Notes under the pieces: model-generated
What the model saw: the letters and a program-made list of their open reading frames with translations, nothing else
What the model was told of the DNA's origin: nothing
Database searches by the model: none
Part shown: positions 1 to 5,646 of the stretch, in pieces
Layout: every line of letters starts with the position of its first letter
Numbering within the stretch: position 1 is the stretch's first letter
Translations under genes and position numbers: made by a program
Origin: Planctomycetota bacterium
GTDB taxonomy: Bacteria; Planctomycetota; Phycisphaerae; Phycisphaerales; SM1A02
Assembly (NCBI GenBank): GCA_022567855.1
Contig: JADFGE010000134.1
Location: 1 to 7,457, forward strand
Direction: 5' to 3'
Length of the DNA: 7,457 bases

Positions 1-47
1 GCGGTTGCCGTCAGCCATGCACGAACGCCATAGCGGGTCAGGACCAT
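1..47 (-). CDS. Possible 5' end of a further minus-strand gene (partial)
   Basis: A minus-strand ATG at 47-45 opens a frame that begins MVLTRYGVRAWLTAT and runs off the window edge. The L-T-x-Y-G opening resembles the start of some phosphatidylserine decarboxylase family proteins, but 15 residues are far too few to assign a function. A second frame, from an ATG at 66-64, is also open to the edge, and neither start has a clear Shine-Dalgarno sequence. The intrinsic terminator at 73-102 ends only about 26 nt before the ATG at 47. Such a gene would need read-through or a promoter inside the terminator region, which lowers confidence. Confidence 0.28.
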   Translation of the reverse strand, partial: MVLTRYGVRAWLTAT

Positions 48-72
48 GGTCAAGTGGATTCGTCATCGCTAT

Positions 73-102
73 CAAAAGAGCCCCGGACGTTTGCCCAGGG
101 CT
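73..102 (-). terminator. Rho-independent terminator of the HTH/membrane gene
   Basis: Read on the minus strand, AGCCCTGG (102-95) pairs with CCGGGGCT (86-79) with one G-U wobble. Two more inner pairs (GC with GU) close an AAAC loop. The stem is followed at once by C and then four T residues (77-74). It lies about 37 nt past the TAA stop at 139-141, so it fits as the end of that transcript. The forward strand has no T run, so it should act in one direction only. Confidence 0.65.
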
Positions 103-138
103 TGGAACGTATACGGATGCGCCGGGCAGCTTGGAAGC

Positions 139-942
139 TTACTCGGAGGCTTTGCCGACGAACAGCCCCACGAGCCCCAGAACAACGGTGAGGCCGAGCA
201 ACCCGCCGAACCAAAGCCACAGGTTTTGGGCAAAGGACTGCGCCAGGGCGGGCGAGGCGCCGGTGACGCCGACGATGGCGATGATGGCTACACACACCAG
301 GGCTGCCAAAGATCCGAGCAACAAACCCGCACCCAGTCCGGACCCGCCCCCATCGTAAGCCTCAATCACCACCGGCATGCTGGTCATCCCAGTTGGTTCG
401 GCGGCGACCGCGTCGCCGGGACTCTCGGTGCCGGCTGCTTCAAATAGCCCTGAGGCGTGGGCGGGAATCTCCACGTTCTCGTCGCCGGCATAGACCTCCT
501 CGAGCAACTCGGCGCCGAGTGATGTCTCATCTGATTCGCGGGTGAGATCCAACAGGCCGCTGCCCGAGCCCACGGCATCCAGGCTCAGCTCTTCATCGGC
601 CGCCTCGCCGGCGCGGGTTCCTTCCGCTGCATCCTCACCCGCGTGATCGGTATCGAAGACGGAGACTCCCGTGCCCTCACGCGAGTCCGTCAGGCCTAAC
701 GATGACGCTTCGCTCTCCAGGGCCAGCCCAGACGATCCAGCACTTCCCTCAAGGTCCAGATGGACCTCCGAAGCATCGTCATCGACGCTGGCCAGCAGGT
801 CGATCTGCTCGACCTTGAACATCAGCTTGTCGCGGTCACGAAACTCCTGGATCTGGCTGCTGGCCACCATTGCCTTGAGCTCGTCTTCGGTCTTGTCGAG
901 CTTCTGGCAGACTTCCTCTAGCGTGTAAAACATCTTGGCCAT
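139..942 (-). CDS. HTH protein with acidic linker and two C-terminal membrane helices
   Basis: Function unknown. The first 55 residues form an excisionase/MerR-like DNA-binding domain (FYTLEEVCQKLDKTEDELKA, then a wing-like IQEFRDRDKLMFKVEQID). Residues about 52-200 are acidic, rich in Ser and Gly, and probably disordered, with a GSGLLDLTRESDET-type segment near 125-140. Residues about 204-227 and 241-263 are hydrophobic and look like two membrane helices, followed by a short charged tail. This layout, with an N-terminal helix-turn-helix tethered to the membrane by a long acidic linker, is one I recall from Phycisphaerae, so the gene is probably core chromosome. I chose the ATG at 942-940 over the in-frame TTG at 948-946 because GGAGGA at 956-951 sits 8 nt from the ATG but only 2 nt from the TTG. 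The protein is 267 residues long. DNA binding and membrane location are predictions from sequence pattern only. Confidence 0.85.
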   Translation of the reverse strand: MAKMFYTLEEVCQKLDKTEDELKAMVASSQIQEFRDRDKLMFKVEQIDLLASVDDDASEVHLDLEGSAGSSGLALESEASSLGLTDSREGTGVSVFDTDHAGEDAAEGTRAGEAADEELSLDAVGSGSGLLDLTRESDETSLGAELLEEVYAGDENVEIPAHASGLFEAAGTESPGDAVAAEPTGMTSMPVVIEAYDGGGSGLGAGLLLGSLAALVCVAIIAIVGVTGASPALAQSFAQNLWLWFGGLLGLTVVLGLVGLFVGKASE

Positions 943-950
943 GAACAAGG

Positions 951-956
951 TCCTCC
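951..956 (-). promoter_or_regulatory. Shine-Dalgarno GGAGGA that decides the start of the HTH/membrane gene
   Basis: GGAGGA on the minus strand is spaced 8 nt from the ATG at 942-940. The upstream in-frame TTG at 948-946 is only 2 nt from it and is therefore unlikely to be used. Confidence 0.6.
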
Positions 957-1058
957 AGGCGTGATCGGTCCATCAAATTCAGCTGGAAGCTGGCAGGCCC
1001 CCGCCAGCCTGACGGCCCCGCTAGGCTCTACGAGCCAGCCTCTGTCTGTGTACCGAGA

Positions 1059-1089
1059 ACTCTACGCTAGCGATTCAGAGCGGTTCCAA
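1059..1089 (-). promoter_or_regulatory. Weak candidate promoter for the HTH/membrane gene
   Basis: On the minus strand, TTGGAA (1089-1084) and TAGAGT (1064-1059) resemble -35 and -10 boxes, but the 19-nt spacer is longer than ideal. It would give a leader of roughly 110 nt before the ATG at 942. That leader contains two short hairpins: GGCTC-TAC-GAGCC at 1024-1036 and GCTGGC/GCCAGC at 989-1008. The candidate sits next to the truncated end of the IS1-like remnant. Confidence 0.2.
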
Positions 1090-1107
1090 CAAGCCCCCAC
1101 CGGTCAA

Positions 1108-1300
1108 CAGGTACCGGCAGCGGACGCCCCGCATCTGCTCATCCATGACGGCTTGGCAGTGATTCCTAACGCGGACCAGATGCCGCATAACAGTTTCCCC
1201 GTGGCTGCCAGATCATCCGCTCGATAGACCGGATCGAGCTGCCTTCGACCGCCATCTGGACGATCTGGCGCTGTTTTTCGGGCTACATGTAGTTGGCCAT
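1108..1300 (-). pseudogene. Decayed N-terminal fragment of an IS1-like transposase
   Basis: From the minus-strand ATG at 1300 the frame reads MANYM, then a TAG stop at 1285-1283, then PEKQRQIVQMAVEGSSIRSIERM. Near 1213-1210 the reading must shift by one base to continue as GSHGETVMRHLVRVRN and then QAVMDEQMRGVRCRYL. The joined peptide matches the N-terminal helix-turn-helix region of IS1-family transposases as I remember them: PEKQ..., EGxSIRSIERMTG, xETVMRxLVRVG, xDExMRxxxCRYLQVDEIW. After CRYL (about 1108) the resemblance stops before the VDEIW catalytic region, so the gene lacks its DDE domain. An AAGGCGAG element lies shortly before the ATG. A possible left IS end starting GGTACGTGTAGC at 1355 lies 55 nt upstream of the ATG, much as in IS1. 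The stop, frameshift and truncation make it inactive. The family call rests on pattern memory and was not searched. Confidence 0.62.
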
Positions 1301-1358
1301 TGCGACTCGCCTTCTTTCTGCGGCTGGTCGCTAGAATGCTGTTGCTACACGTACCTCT

Positions 1359-1412
1359 GGGCGAACCGCCTAGTTGTCTGTCGCCCGGCCGTGGTACCAG
1401 CCATGACCGGGC
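1359..1412. repeat. Group of GC-rich inverted repeats between IS remnant and Fic promoter
   Basis: GGGCGA at 1359-1364 is inverted as TCGCCC at 1381-1386. GCCCGG at 1383-1388 is inverted as CCGGGC at 1407-1412. The second pair encloses the perfect palindrome TGGTACCA (1392-1399). The two pairs share bases, so they would form alternative hairpins and not one stem. No T run follows on either strand, so neither is a good terminator. The stretch lies between the remnant (ending about 1355) and the AT-rich control region (from about 1425). It could be the junction scar of a past insertion, but nothing shows a function. Confidence 0.4.
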
Positions 1413-1434
1413 CTCTTGCTGAGGTATCAAAACT

Positions 1435-1459
1435 CTATCAATTTGTTTGATATTGATAG
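1435..1459. promoter_or_regulatory. Operator-like palindrome 1 upstream of the Fic gene
   Basis: CTATCAAT (1435-1442) and its exact reverse complement ATTGATAG (1452-1459) are separated by 9 nt. This is the arm-spacer-arm form expected for a dimeric DNA-binding protein. The same 25-bp site occurs again at 1478-1502. Confidence 0.68.
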
Positions 1460-1470
1460 TATTCTAACGT
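1437..1470 (+). promoter_or_regulatory. Approximate promoter region of the Fic gene
   Basis: This AT-rich stretch must hold the Fic promoter if the gene has its own, but no strong box pair is visible. The best partial matches are TTGTTT (1443-1448) with TAACGT (1465-1470) at a 16-nt spacer, and TATTCT (1460-1465) as an alternative -10. Each overlaps operator-like palindrome 1 or the gap between the two palindromes, so a protein bound there could block RNA polymerase. Confidence 0.25.
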
Positions 1471-1477
1471 ACTGTCT

Positions 1478-1502
1478 CTATCAATCAATGACAAATTGAT
1501 AG
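1478..1502. promoter_or_regulatory. Operator-like palindrome 2 upstream of the Fic gene
   Basis: CTATCAAT (1478-1485) and ATTGATAG (1495-1502) again lie 9 nt apart. Arms and spacer length match the first palindrome exactly, while the spacer sequences differ. The centres are 43 bp apart, about four helical turns, so both sites face the same side of the DNA. This copy ends 9 nt before the ATG at 1512, and its last arm supplies the AG of the weak AGG ribosome-binding signal at 1501-1503. Confidence 0.68.
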
Positions 1503-1511
1503 GCGTCTTGG

Positions 1512-2864
1512 ATGCGACACCCACAAACACCACCAGAATTGAATGAGCTTCTGAACAGTCCTGATCTTGATCTAGGGGAGCTGTTCAGTAGCGAGCTTTA
1601 TCGGTCTTTCACCAGAAGGTGCGAAGCCAGCTATTGGCACTGGGACAAGCTCCGATTCATCGCACGGTCAAAGGGACTAGACCCCGAGTGGGCTTGGGCA
1701 ATGGTGAAGCTAGGTCGGTTGCACAACTACCGGTCCTTGCCGCTTGCTGGTCACAACGGCGTTACGCTGCGATACACCCTCCCCGACGCGATGCAACGTG
1801 AACTCATGCTCATAGATCAGCAGCTCGCTGGGCGACTCACAGCAGACATCGAACGTCCCTTGTCTACCGCCCATCGGGAGCGCTTTGTGATCAGCGCATT
1901 GCAGGACGAGGCAATCGCGTCAAGTATGTTGGAGGGCGCTGCGACAACACGGAATGATGCAAAGCAGATGCTTCGGTCTGGACGTAAGCCGAGAAACACC
2001 GGCGAAAAGATGGTAATCAACAACTACCAAACCATTCTCTTTATCCGAGACACGAAAAACGTTGATCTGTCCCCCGAATACTTGCTAGAAATACAGCGGA
2101 TGCTTACACATGATACTCTTGAGCATTCAGAACATGTCGGGAGGTTCCGCACAGAAGATGATGACATTAGGATCGTTGACGAACGTGACGAAGAAGTTAT
2201 GCACGTGCCGCCACCAGCCAAAGAGCTGACAAGTCGACTCAAGTCTCTGTGTAAGTTTGCCAACGCATCAGACACTAGCGATAAGTTCATTCATCCGGTC
2301 ATCCGAGCGTGCATACTTCATTTCCAAATCGGATTCGACCATCCATTCTGCGATGGGAATGGTCGAACGGCGCGGGCGATCTTCTATTGGTACTTGCTTC
2401 GTAGCGACTACTGGCTCTTTGAGTTCCTCCCTATTTCACCGATGTTCTATGAAAGTCCCGCCAAGTATGCTCGGGCGTATCTACACACGGAAACTGATGA
2501 ATTTGATGTGACCTATTTCTTGACGTACAACCTCAAGATCATCGCCCGTGGGCGTACGGACTTCATCCGCTACCTGCTGAGAAAACAGGATCAACTCGCA
2601 CAGGCACGTAGATTGTTCAAGTCTGATCCATTGCTGAACCATCGGCAACATGAGATCCTACTCAAGGTAGCGCGTAACCCTGATATAATTCTGCGGATAG
2701 CGGACCACCAGAACACGCACAGAATAGCCTACGGAACGGCGAGAACCGACTTGCTTGGTTTGGAGAGACACGGATATCTGAGCCGAGCCCGGGCGGGGAA
2801 TGCGTATGTGTTCACGCAAGGCCCCAAACTTGATGCCCTAGACCTTACGCTTGCGGGAGATTGA
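1512..2864 (+). CDS. Class II Fic family AMP-transferase with C-terminal winged-helix-like region
   Basis: Fic enzymes usually transfer AMP from ATP to a hydroxyl side chain of a target protein. The catalytic motif is complete at residues 277-288 (HPFCDGNGRTAR), with the catalytic His277 and the phosphate-binding GNGR loop. A GRFRT flap segment is at 210-214. The inhibitory motif S-x-x-x-E-G is present at 137-142 (SSMLEG) before the Fic core, so this is class II, where Glu141 should block productive ATP binding in cis and no separate antitoxin is needed. Residues about 365-440 look like a winged helix (RQHEILLKVARNP, then GLERHGYLSRARAGN), as in many Fic proteins that also bind DNA. At 450 residues it is a plausible full length. 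The ATG at 1512 follows the palindromes closely, with a weak AGG 8 nt upstream. Base composition is visibly less GC-rich than the neighbours, which suggests transfer. It converges on the terminase gene. Its cellular target is unknown. Confidence 0.92.
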   Translation: MRHPQTPPELNELLNSPDLDLGELFSSELYRSFTRRCEASYWHWDKLRFIARSKGLDPEWAWAMVKLGRLHNYRSLPLAGHNGVTLRYTLPDAMQRELMLIDQQLAGRLTADIERPLSTAHRERFVISALQDEAIASSMLEGAATTRNDAKQMLRSGRKPRNTGEKMVINNYQTILFIRDTKNVDLSPEYLLEIQRMLTHDTLEHSEHVGRFRTEDDDIRIVDERDEEVMHVPPPAKELTSRLKSLCKFANASDTSDKFIHPVIRACILHFQIGFDHPFCDGNGRTARAIFYWYLLRSDYWLFEFLPISPMFYESPAKYARAYLHTETDEFDVTYFLTYNLKIIARGRTDFIRYLLRKQDQLAQARRLFKSDPLLNHRQHEILLKVARNPDIILRIADHQNTHRIAYGTARTDLLGLERHGYLSRARAGNAYVFTQGPKLDALDLTLAGD

Positions 2865-2882
2865 TCGGATCCTAGTTGGCCG

Positions 2883-2944
2883 TCAAGGCATGGCCAGTGA
2901 GGATTTCAAATTAGGATACTACCCCTTGATGCCTTGATGCCTTC
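2883..2944. repeat. Inverted repeat and short tandem repeat in the Fic/terminase convergent gap
   Basis: TCAAGGCAT (2883-2891) is inverted exactly as ATGCCTTGA (2929-2937). The right arm lies inside an 8-bp tandem repeat, CCTTGATG at 2924-2931 and 2932-2939, followed by a partial CCTT at 2940-2943. The 37-nt loop and missing T run argue against a standard terminator. It lies in the roughly 90-nt gap between two converging genes and may be a junction of the phage-like cassette. Confidence 0.45.
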
Positions 2945-2955
2945 TTCCTCCAGCT

Positions 2956-4476
2956 TCAATACGTCCGCACGGTGACGTTCCAGTCGCCGCGGTCGAGGTT
3001 GATGATCATGTAGCGCAGGGCGTCGGCGGCGTGGTCGTGGCCGTCCTTCACCGGCGTCTCCGTTTCCGGTTTGTCCGGCGGATAGTGGTACATGGTCAGC
3101 GCCTCAATGAGCATGTTACAACGGGAGTGAATGCGCAAGCCGACCGCACCGTCAGCCCGTTGTAGCCGCCGGCGAACCGCCTTGACCCCCGTCTCGATCC
3201 CGACGCACCGAGCTCGGACGGCATAGCCGGCTCGCCGCCACAGGGTGATCGTGCTCGTGCCGGTGTGTTCGTTGCGCTGATGACCGGCCGGGTCGGCGCC
3301 GATCCAATCCGGTTTCGGCCATGCCCGCTGCTTGGCCTGCGCGATGATCTGCTCAGTCGTGTGCTCGCGCACAACGAGCTCGTCCACGATGTGCAGCACG
3401 TCGCGATCATCGACAAAGGCCCAGAGCAGGACGGTGGGCGAGCGGTAGCCGAAGTCGATGCCCCCGATCCATGTATAACGGTCGCTGCGGTTTGCGGCTG
3501 ACACTATTGGGGCGATGTCGAAATCGCTAACATGAACTTTGGGCGCGAACTCGGGGTAGACTGAATCCGAACGGCTCGGCCGCCGGCAGAGCATCTCCGA
3601 CTGCCACGTTTCCGCGCCAACTCGACCGAACTGCTGAATGGCATCGTCGATCTCGATGAAGCCGCGGGCGCGTTTCGCCTCGCCCTGACAATCCTGCCAC
3701 AGCGGACAGGCGGCGCATGATCGCTGCGGTTCGCACCGGCGCAACACGTCCAGGACGCTCCAGCGGAACACCCGCCGATTCGCTGACGACGAGTCCCTCA
3801 CCAACCGCTGCATGAGCCCGAACGGACGGTGCATGGTGCTCAGCGCCTCGATCGAGGCGGGCACGTAGACATCGCCGCATTGGCCCGAGCGCGTCACGAG
3901 CTGCGCCGCTTCCCAAATCTCCGGCTCAAACAGCTCCACCTCATCGCAACGAACCTTGTGTACGCGCTGACCCCTGACCGCAGTCTGCGATTGGGCCAGG
4001 ACCTCGACCCGCGAGCCGTTGCGCAACTGAACCGCGTGGCCGGTGAACTTGCCGTCGATGAGGTCCCCGAAGAGGTCGGACTCCAGCAGCCGCCTCAGGT
4101 AGCGATACATCTTCGACGACTGGTCGAACGACCCACCGAGGATTCGGATTTCGATGCCTGGCTTGAACAACATATCCAGGACGGTGGCGATCGCGCCAAG
4201 CTGCGTCTTGCCCCCGCCGCGGTTGGCCCACACTACGCAGTCGCGCGGCTGGCGGTCCTCGAAGTACGCGTGCTCGAGATACGCAAACGGCGCGGAATGT
4301 CCGGTCACGATCGGCCGCCGCGGAATGTCAAATCCCAGGACGATGCGGATATAAGCGTGCAACTGTTTCGGCGACCGTGGGGCAATCAATCGGACGGCTC
4401 GGCGAACGGCGAGCGCGTCGCGGTGGCTGACCGATTGCTTGTGATCGGCGCCGTTGGCTTGGTGCGCCGGTTTCAC
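2956..4476 (-). CDS. Phage-type terminase large subunit (packaging ATPase and nuclease)
   Basis: This is the motor that pumps phage DNA into a prohead and cuts it. The N-terminal ATPase has a Walker A-like ANRGGGKT at residues 84-91 and Walker B VRCDE with Asp178 and Glu179. A segment around 204-215 (VPASIEALSTMH) is where the coupling motif is expected. The C-terminal RNase H-like nuclease keeps its acidic residues: Asp341 in IDFGYRSP, Asp395 in GADPAG, and Asp481/Asp485 in DGHDHAADALRY. At 506 residues it has normal length and looks intact. Between the two domains is a four-cysteine cluster (Cys248, 254, 257, 263; C-x5-C-x2-C-x5-C) that could bind zinc or an iron-sulfur cluster. It starts with GTG at 4476-4474, overlapping the stop of the small-terminase-like gene as GTGA, so translation is probably coupled. 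No portal or capsid gene follows; a convergent Fic gene does. It may belong to a prophage remnant, a satellite or a domesticated cassette. Confidence 0.92.
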   Translation of the reverse strand: MKPAHQANGADHKQSVSHRDALAVRRAVRLIAPRSPKQLHAYIRIVLGFDIPRRPIVTGHSAPFAYLEHAYFEDRQPRDCVVWANRGGGKTQLGAIATVLDMLFKPGIEIRILGGSFDQSSKMYRYLRRLLESDLFGDLIDGKFTGHAVQLRNGSRVEVLAQSQTAVRGQRVHKVRCDEVELFEPEIWEAAQLVTRSGQCGDVYVPASIEALSTMHRPFGLMQRLVRDSSSANRRVFRWSVLDVLRRCEPQRSCAACPLWQDCQGEAKRARGFIEIDDAIQQFGRVGAETWQSEMLCRRPSRSDSVYPEFAPKVHVSDFDIAPIVSAANRSDRYTWIGGIDFGYRSPTVLLWAFVDDRDVLHIVDELVVREHTTEQIIAQAKQRAWPKPDWIGADPAGHQRNEHTGTSTITLWRRAGYAVRARCVGIETGVKAVRRRLQRADGAVGLRIHSRCNMLIEALTMYHYPPDKPETETPVKDGHDHAADALRYMIINLDRGDWNVTVRTY

Positions 4477-4904
4477 GGCGCGTCCTCTTCGCCGAGTCGC
4501 TCCAGCGCGTCCAAAATGGCGCGCTCATCCGGGGCGGTCGGCGGCGGATCGCTACTGCCCGTGCTTGGCGGACCGAACACCCCGAGATCTGCGCGGAGCA
4601 GATCGACACACGCTTTGCGAGAAAGCTCGCCCTTCTCCTTGTCCGTGGCAATCTCGATGAGTCGAACCGCCGCCGCCGCGCGGTATCCGCTCAGCAGCAT
4701 CTGGGCCCGTGTGTCGGCGAGCCTGGCCAACCCCTCAAGCGTGCGTGCGTTGGCCGGGTCCACCGCCCAGGCCGCAAGTTCCGCCAGACTCATCCCGACC
4801 TGTGCCGCGATCTCAGCCGGTCTGAGCGTGCCCTCAAGCAACTGCTCAACGAGAAACTCGGTCATCGCATTGGTGTCTTGTCGCGGACGACGCGAAACGG
4901 TCAT
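4473..4904 (-). CDS. Small-terminase-like HTH protein
   Basis: This is probably the DNA-recognition subunit that brings phage DNA to the large terminase. The call rests mainly on position, since the gene overlaps the large subunit start by 4 nt (GTGA). It also fits by size (143 residues) and by a helix-turn-helix near residues 25-50 (EGTLRPAEIAAQVGMSLAEL). A helical, Ala-rich middle (about 55-105) could be the oligomerisation part, and a proline-rich then acidic tail (about 110-143, ending ERLGEEDAP) could contact the large subunit. The ATG at 4904 is supported by GGAGA at 4915-4911, 6 nt upstream; a second in-frame ATG at residue 14 is less well placed. Small terminases diverge fast, so a different HTH protein cannot be excluded. 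Confidence 0.65.
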   Translation of the reverse strand: MTVSRRPRQDTNAMTEFLVEQLLEGTLRPAEIAAQVGMSLAELAAWAVDPANARTLEGLARLADTRAQMLLSGYRAAAAVRLIEIATDKEKGELSRKACVDLLRADLGVFGPPSTGSSDPPPTAPDERAILDALERLGEEDAP

Positions 4905-4968
4905 GGATGCTCTCCGTGACGGCCCACAGTGGGTACGTGTTCACACAAAGACGGACGATCGTCAGCGG

Positions 4969-5559
4969 CTAGGGGTGACTGGCGGTTGAGCCCAGTTCGA
5001 GCAACGCGACCAGCGCTTCACTTCGATCGCGTGCGACAGCTTTGAGTCGATCAAACAGCCGGTCGCGCTGCGGTGCGGTGAGGAAAAAGGTCACTGCCTG
5101 CGGCACCGAAGCGAGGTCCGGCGGCGGCAAGGGCGACGGCGGCGCGTGCGTGGCCTCGATCAGCTTGCGAATGCGCTGAACGTCCTCCGGCAGCTTCGCG
5201 GCGAGCTCCTTCAGATCGCAGAGCGTGGCGACGCGCTTGAGCAACGCGCCGCGGCGATACGGATCATCCTCGCCGCACAGTCGATTCAACGTCAGCAGCA
5301 GCAGATCGGTTTGGCCGTCATCGACGTCCCATATCTCGCAGCACGCCTCTGTCCTCCCAAGCTGATGCAATGCCTTGGCGCGGTGATGGCCGTCGAGGAT
5401 TTGATATCTCCCGGCATGCTGCGGATGAGGACGGACGATCAGCGGCGGGTACTTGCCGTTGTCACGGATATGGGCGACGAGCTTTGCGAGCAAGTCCTCG
5501 CCCATTCGATTGGCGTTGTCGGGATGATCGTCGAGCAGGTCAAGTGCAATGATCGGCAT
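4969..5559 (-). CDS. ParB/Srx-fold domain protein
   Basis: The N-terminal 90 residues carry the ParB/sulfiredoxin nucleotide-binding fold: a HPDNAN segment (12-17), a YPPLIVRPHP strand (37-46), and the signature GRYQILDGHHRAKAL (50-64) with the D-G-H-H-R core. Members of this fold bind or hydrolyse nucleotides (CTP in chromosome ParB, ATP in Srx and Osa-like proteins). There is no typical ParB central DNA-binding domain or ParA partner nearby, and at 196 residues it is shorter than a plasmid-partition ParB. The second half is helical with a proline-rich hinge (140-147). The ATG at 5559 is the only reasonable start, since an in-frame TGA lies upstream and no GTG or TTG intervenes. There is no strong Shine-Dalgarno sequence. 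It sits 87 nt after the GNAT gene and 64 nt before the small-terminase-like gene, so it probably acts on the same DNA substrate as these two. Partition is unlikely to be its role here. Confidence 0.82.
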   Translation of the reverse strand: MPIIALDLLDDHPDNANRMGEDLLAKLVAHIRDNGKYPPLIVRPHPQHAGRYQILDGHHRAKALHQLGRTEACCEIWDVDDGQTDLLLLTLNRLCGEDDPYRRGALLKRVATLCDLKELAAKLPEDVQRIRKLIEATHAPPSPLPPPDLASVPQAVTFFLTAPQRDRLFDRLKAVARDRSEALVALLELGSTASHP

Positions 5560-5646
5560 GGTGGGGAGCTCACGTGCATTGGGGTGTTGTCAAACGCCCT
5601 CGCTCCCGCCGTGATTGTTGTCATTGCCGCTGTGGGTTCGGAGACC

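Noticed and set aside
46..447. Plus-strand frame of 133 codons at the left end
   Set aside because: It runs antisense to the membrane helices and linker of the HTH gene and shows no domain. The minus-strand reading has a Shine-Dalgarno sequence, a terminator and a sensible protein.
1104..1430. Intact-looking minus-strand frame of 108 codons
   Set aside because: It is a different frame over the IS1-like fossil and its upstream region. The transposase-like residues appear in the other two frames, so this one is accidental.
1512..2864. Fic/Doc toxin needing a separate antitoxin gene
   Set aside because: The inhibitory S-x-x-x-E-G motif lies within the same protein at residues 137-142, and no small antitoxin-like gene is next to it. 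Class II self-inhibition fits better.
3829..4989. Long plus-strand reading frame of 386 codons opposite the terminase genes
   Set aside because: It lies antisense to the large and small terminase genes, which carry full catalytic motifs. Its translation shows no recognisable domain and is rich in Arg, Ala and Ser, as expected for the shadow of a GC-rich gene.
5588..5593. Perfect TTGACA hexamer upstream of the ParB-like gene
   Set aside because: No acceptable -10 box lies 16-18 nt downstream on the minus strand, so I do not call an internal promoter.
5439..5624. Possible N-terminal extension of the ParB-like protein through a frameshift
   Set aside because: The overlapping frame from an ATG at 5624 gives no ParB-like residues. 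The frame from 5559 already begins where the domain normally begins.
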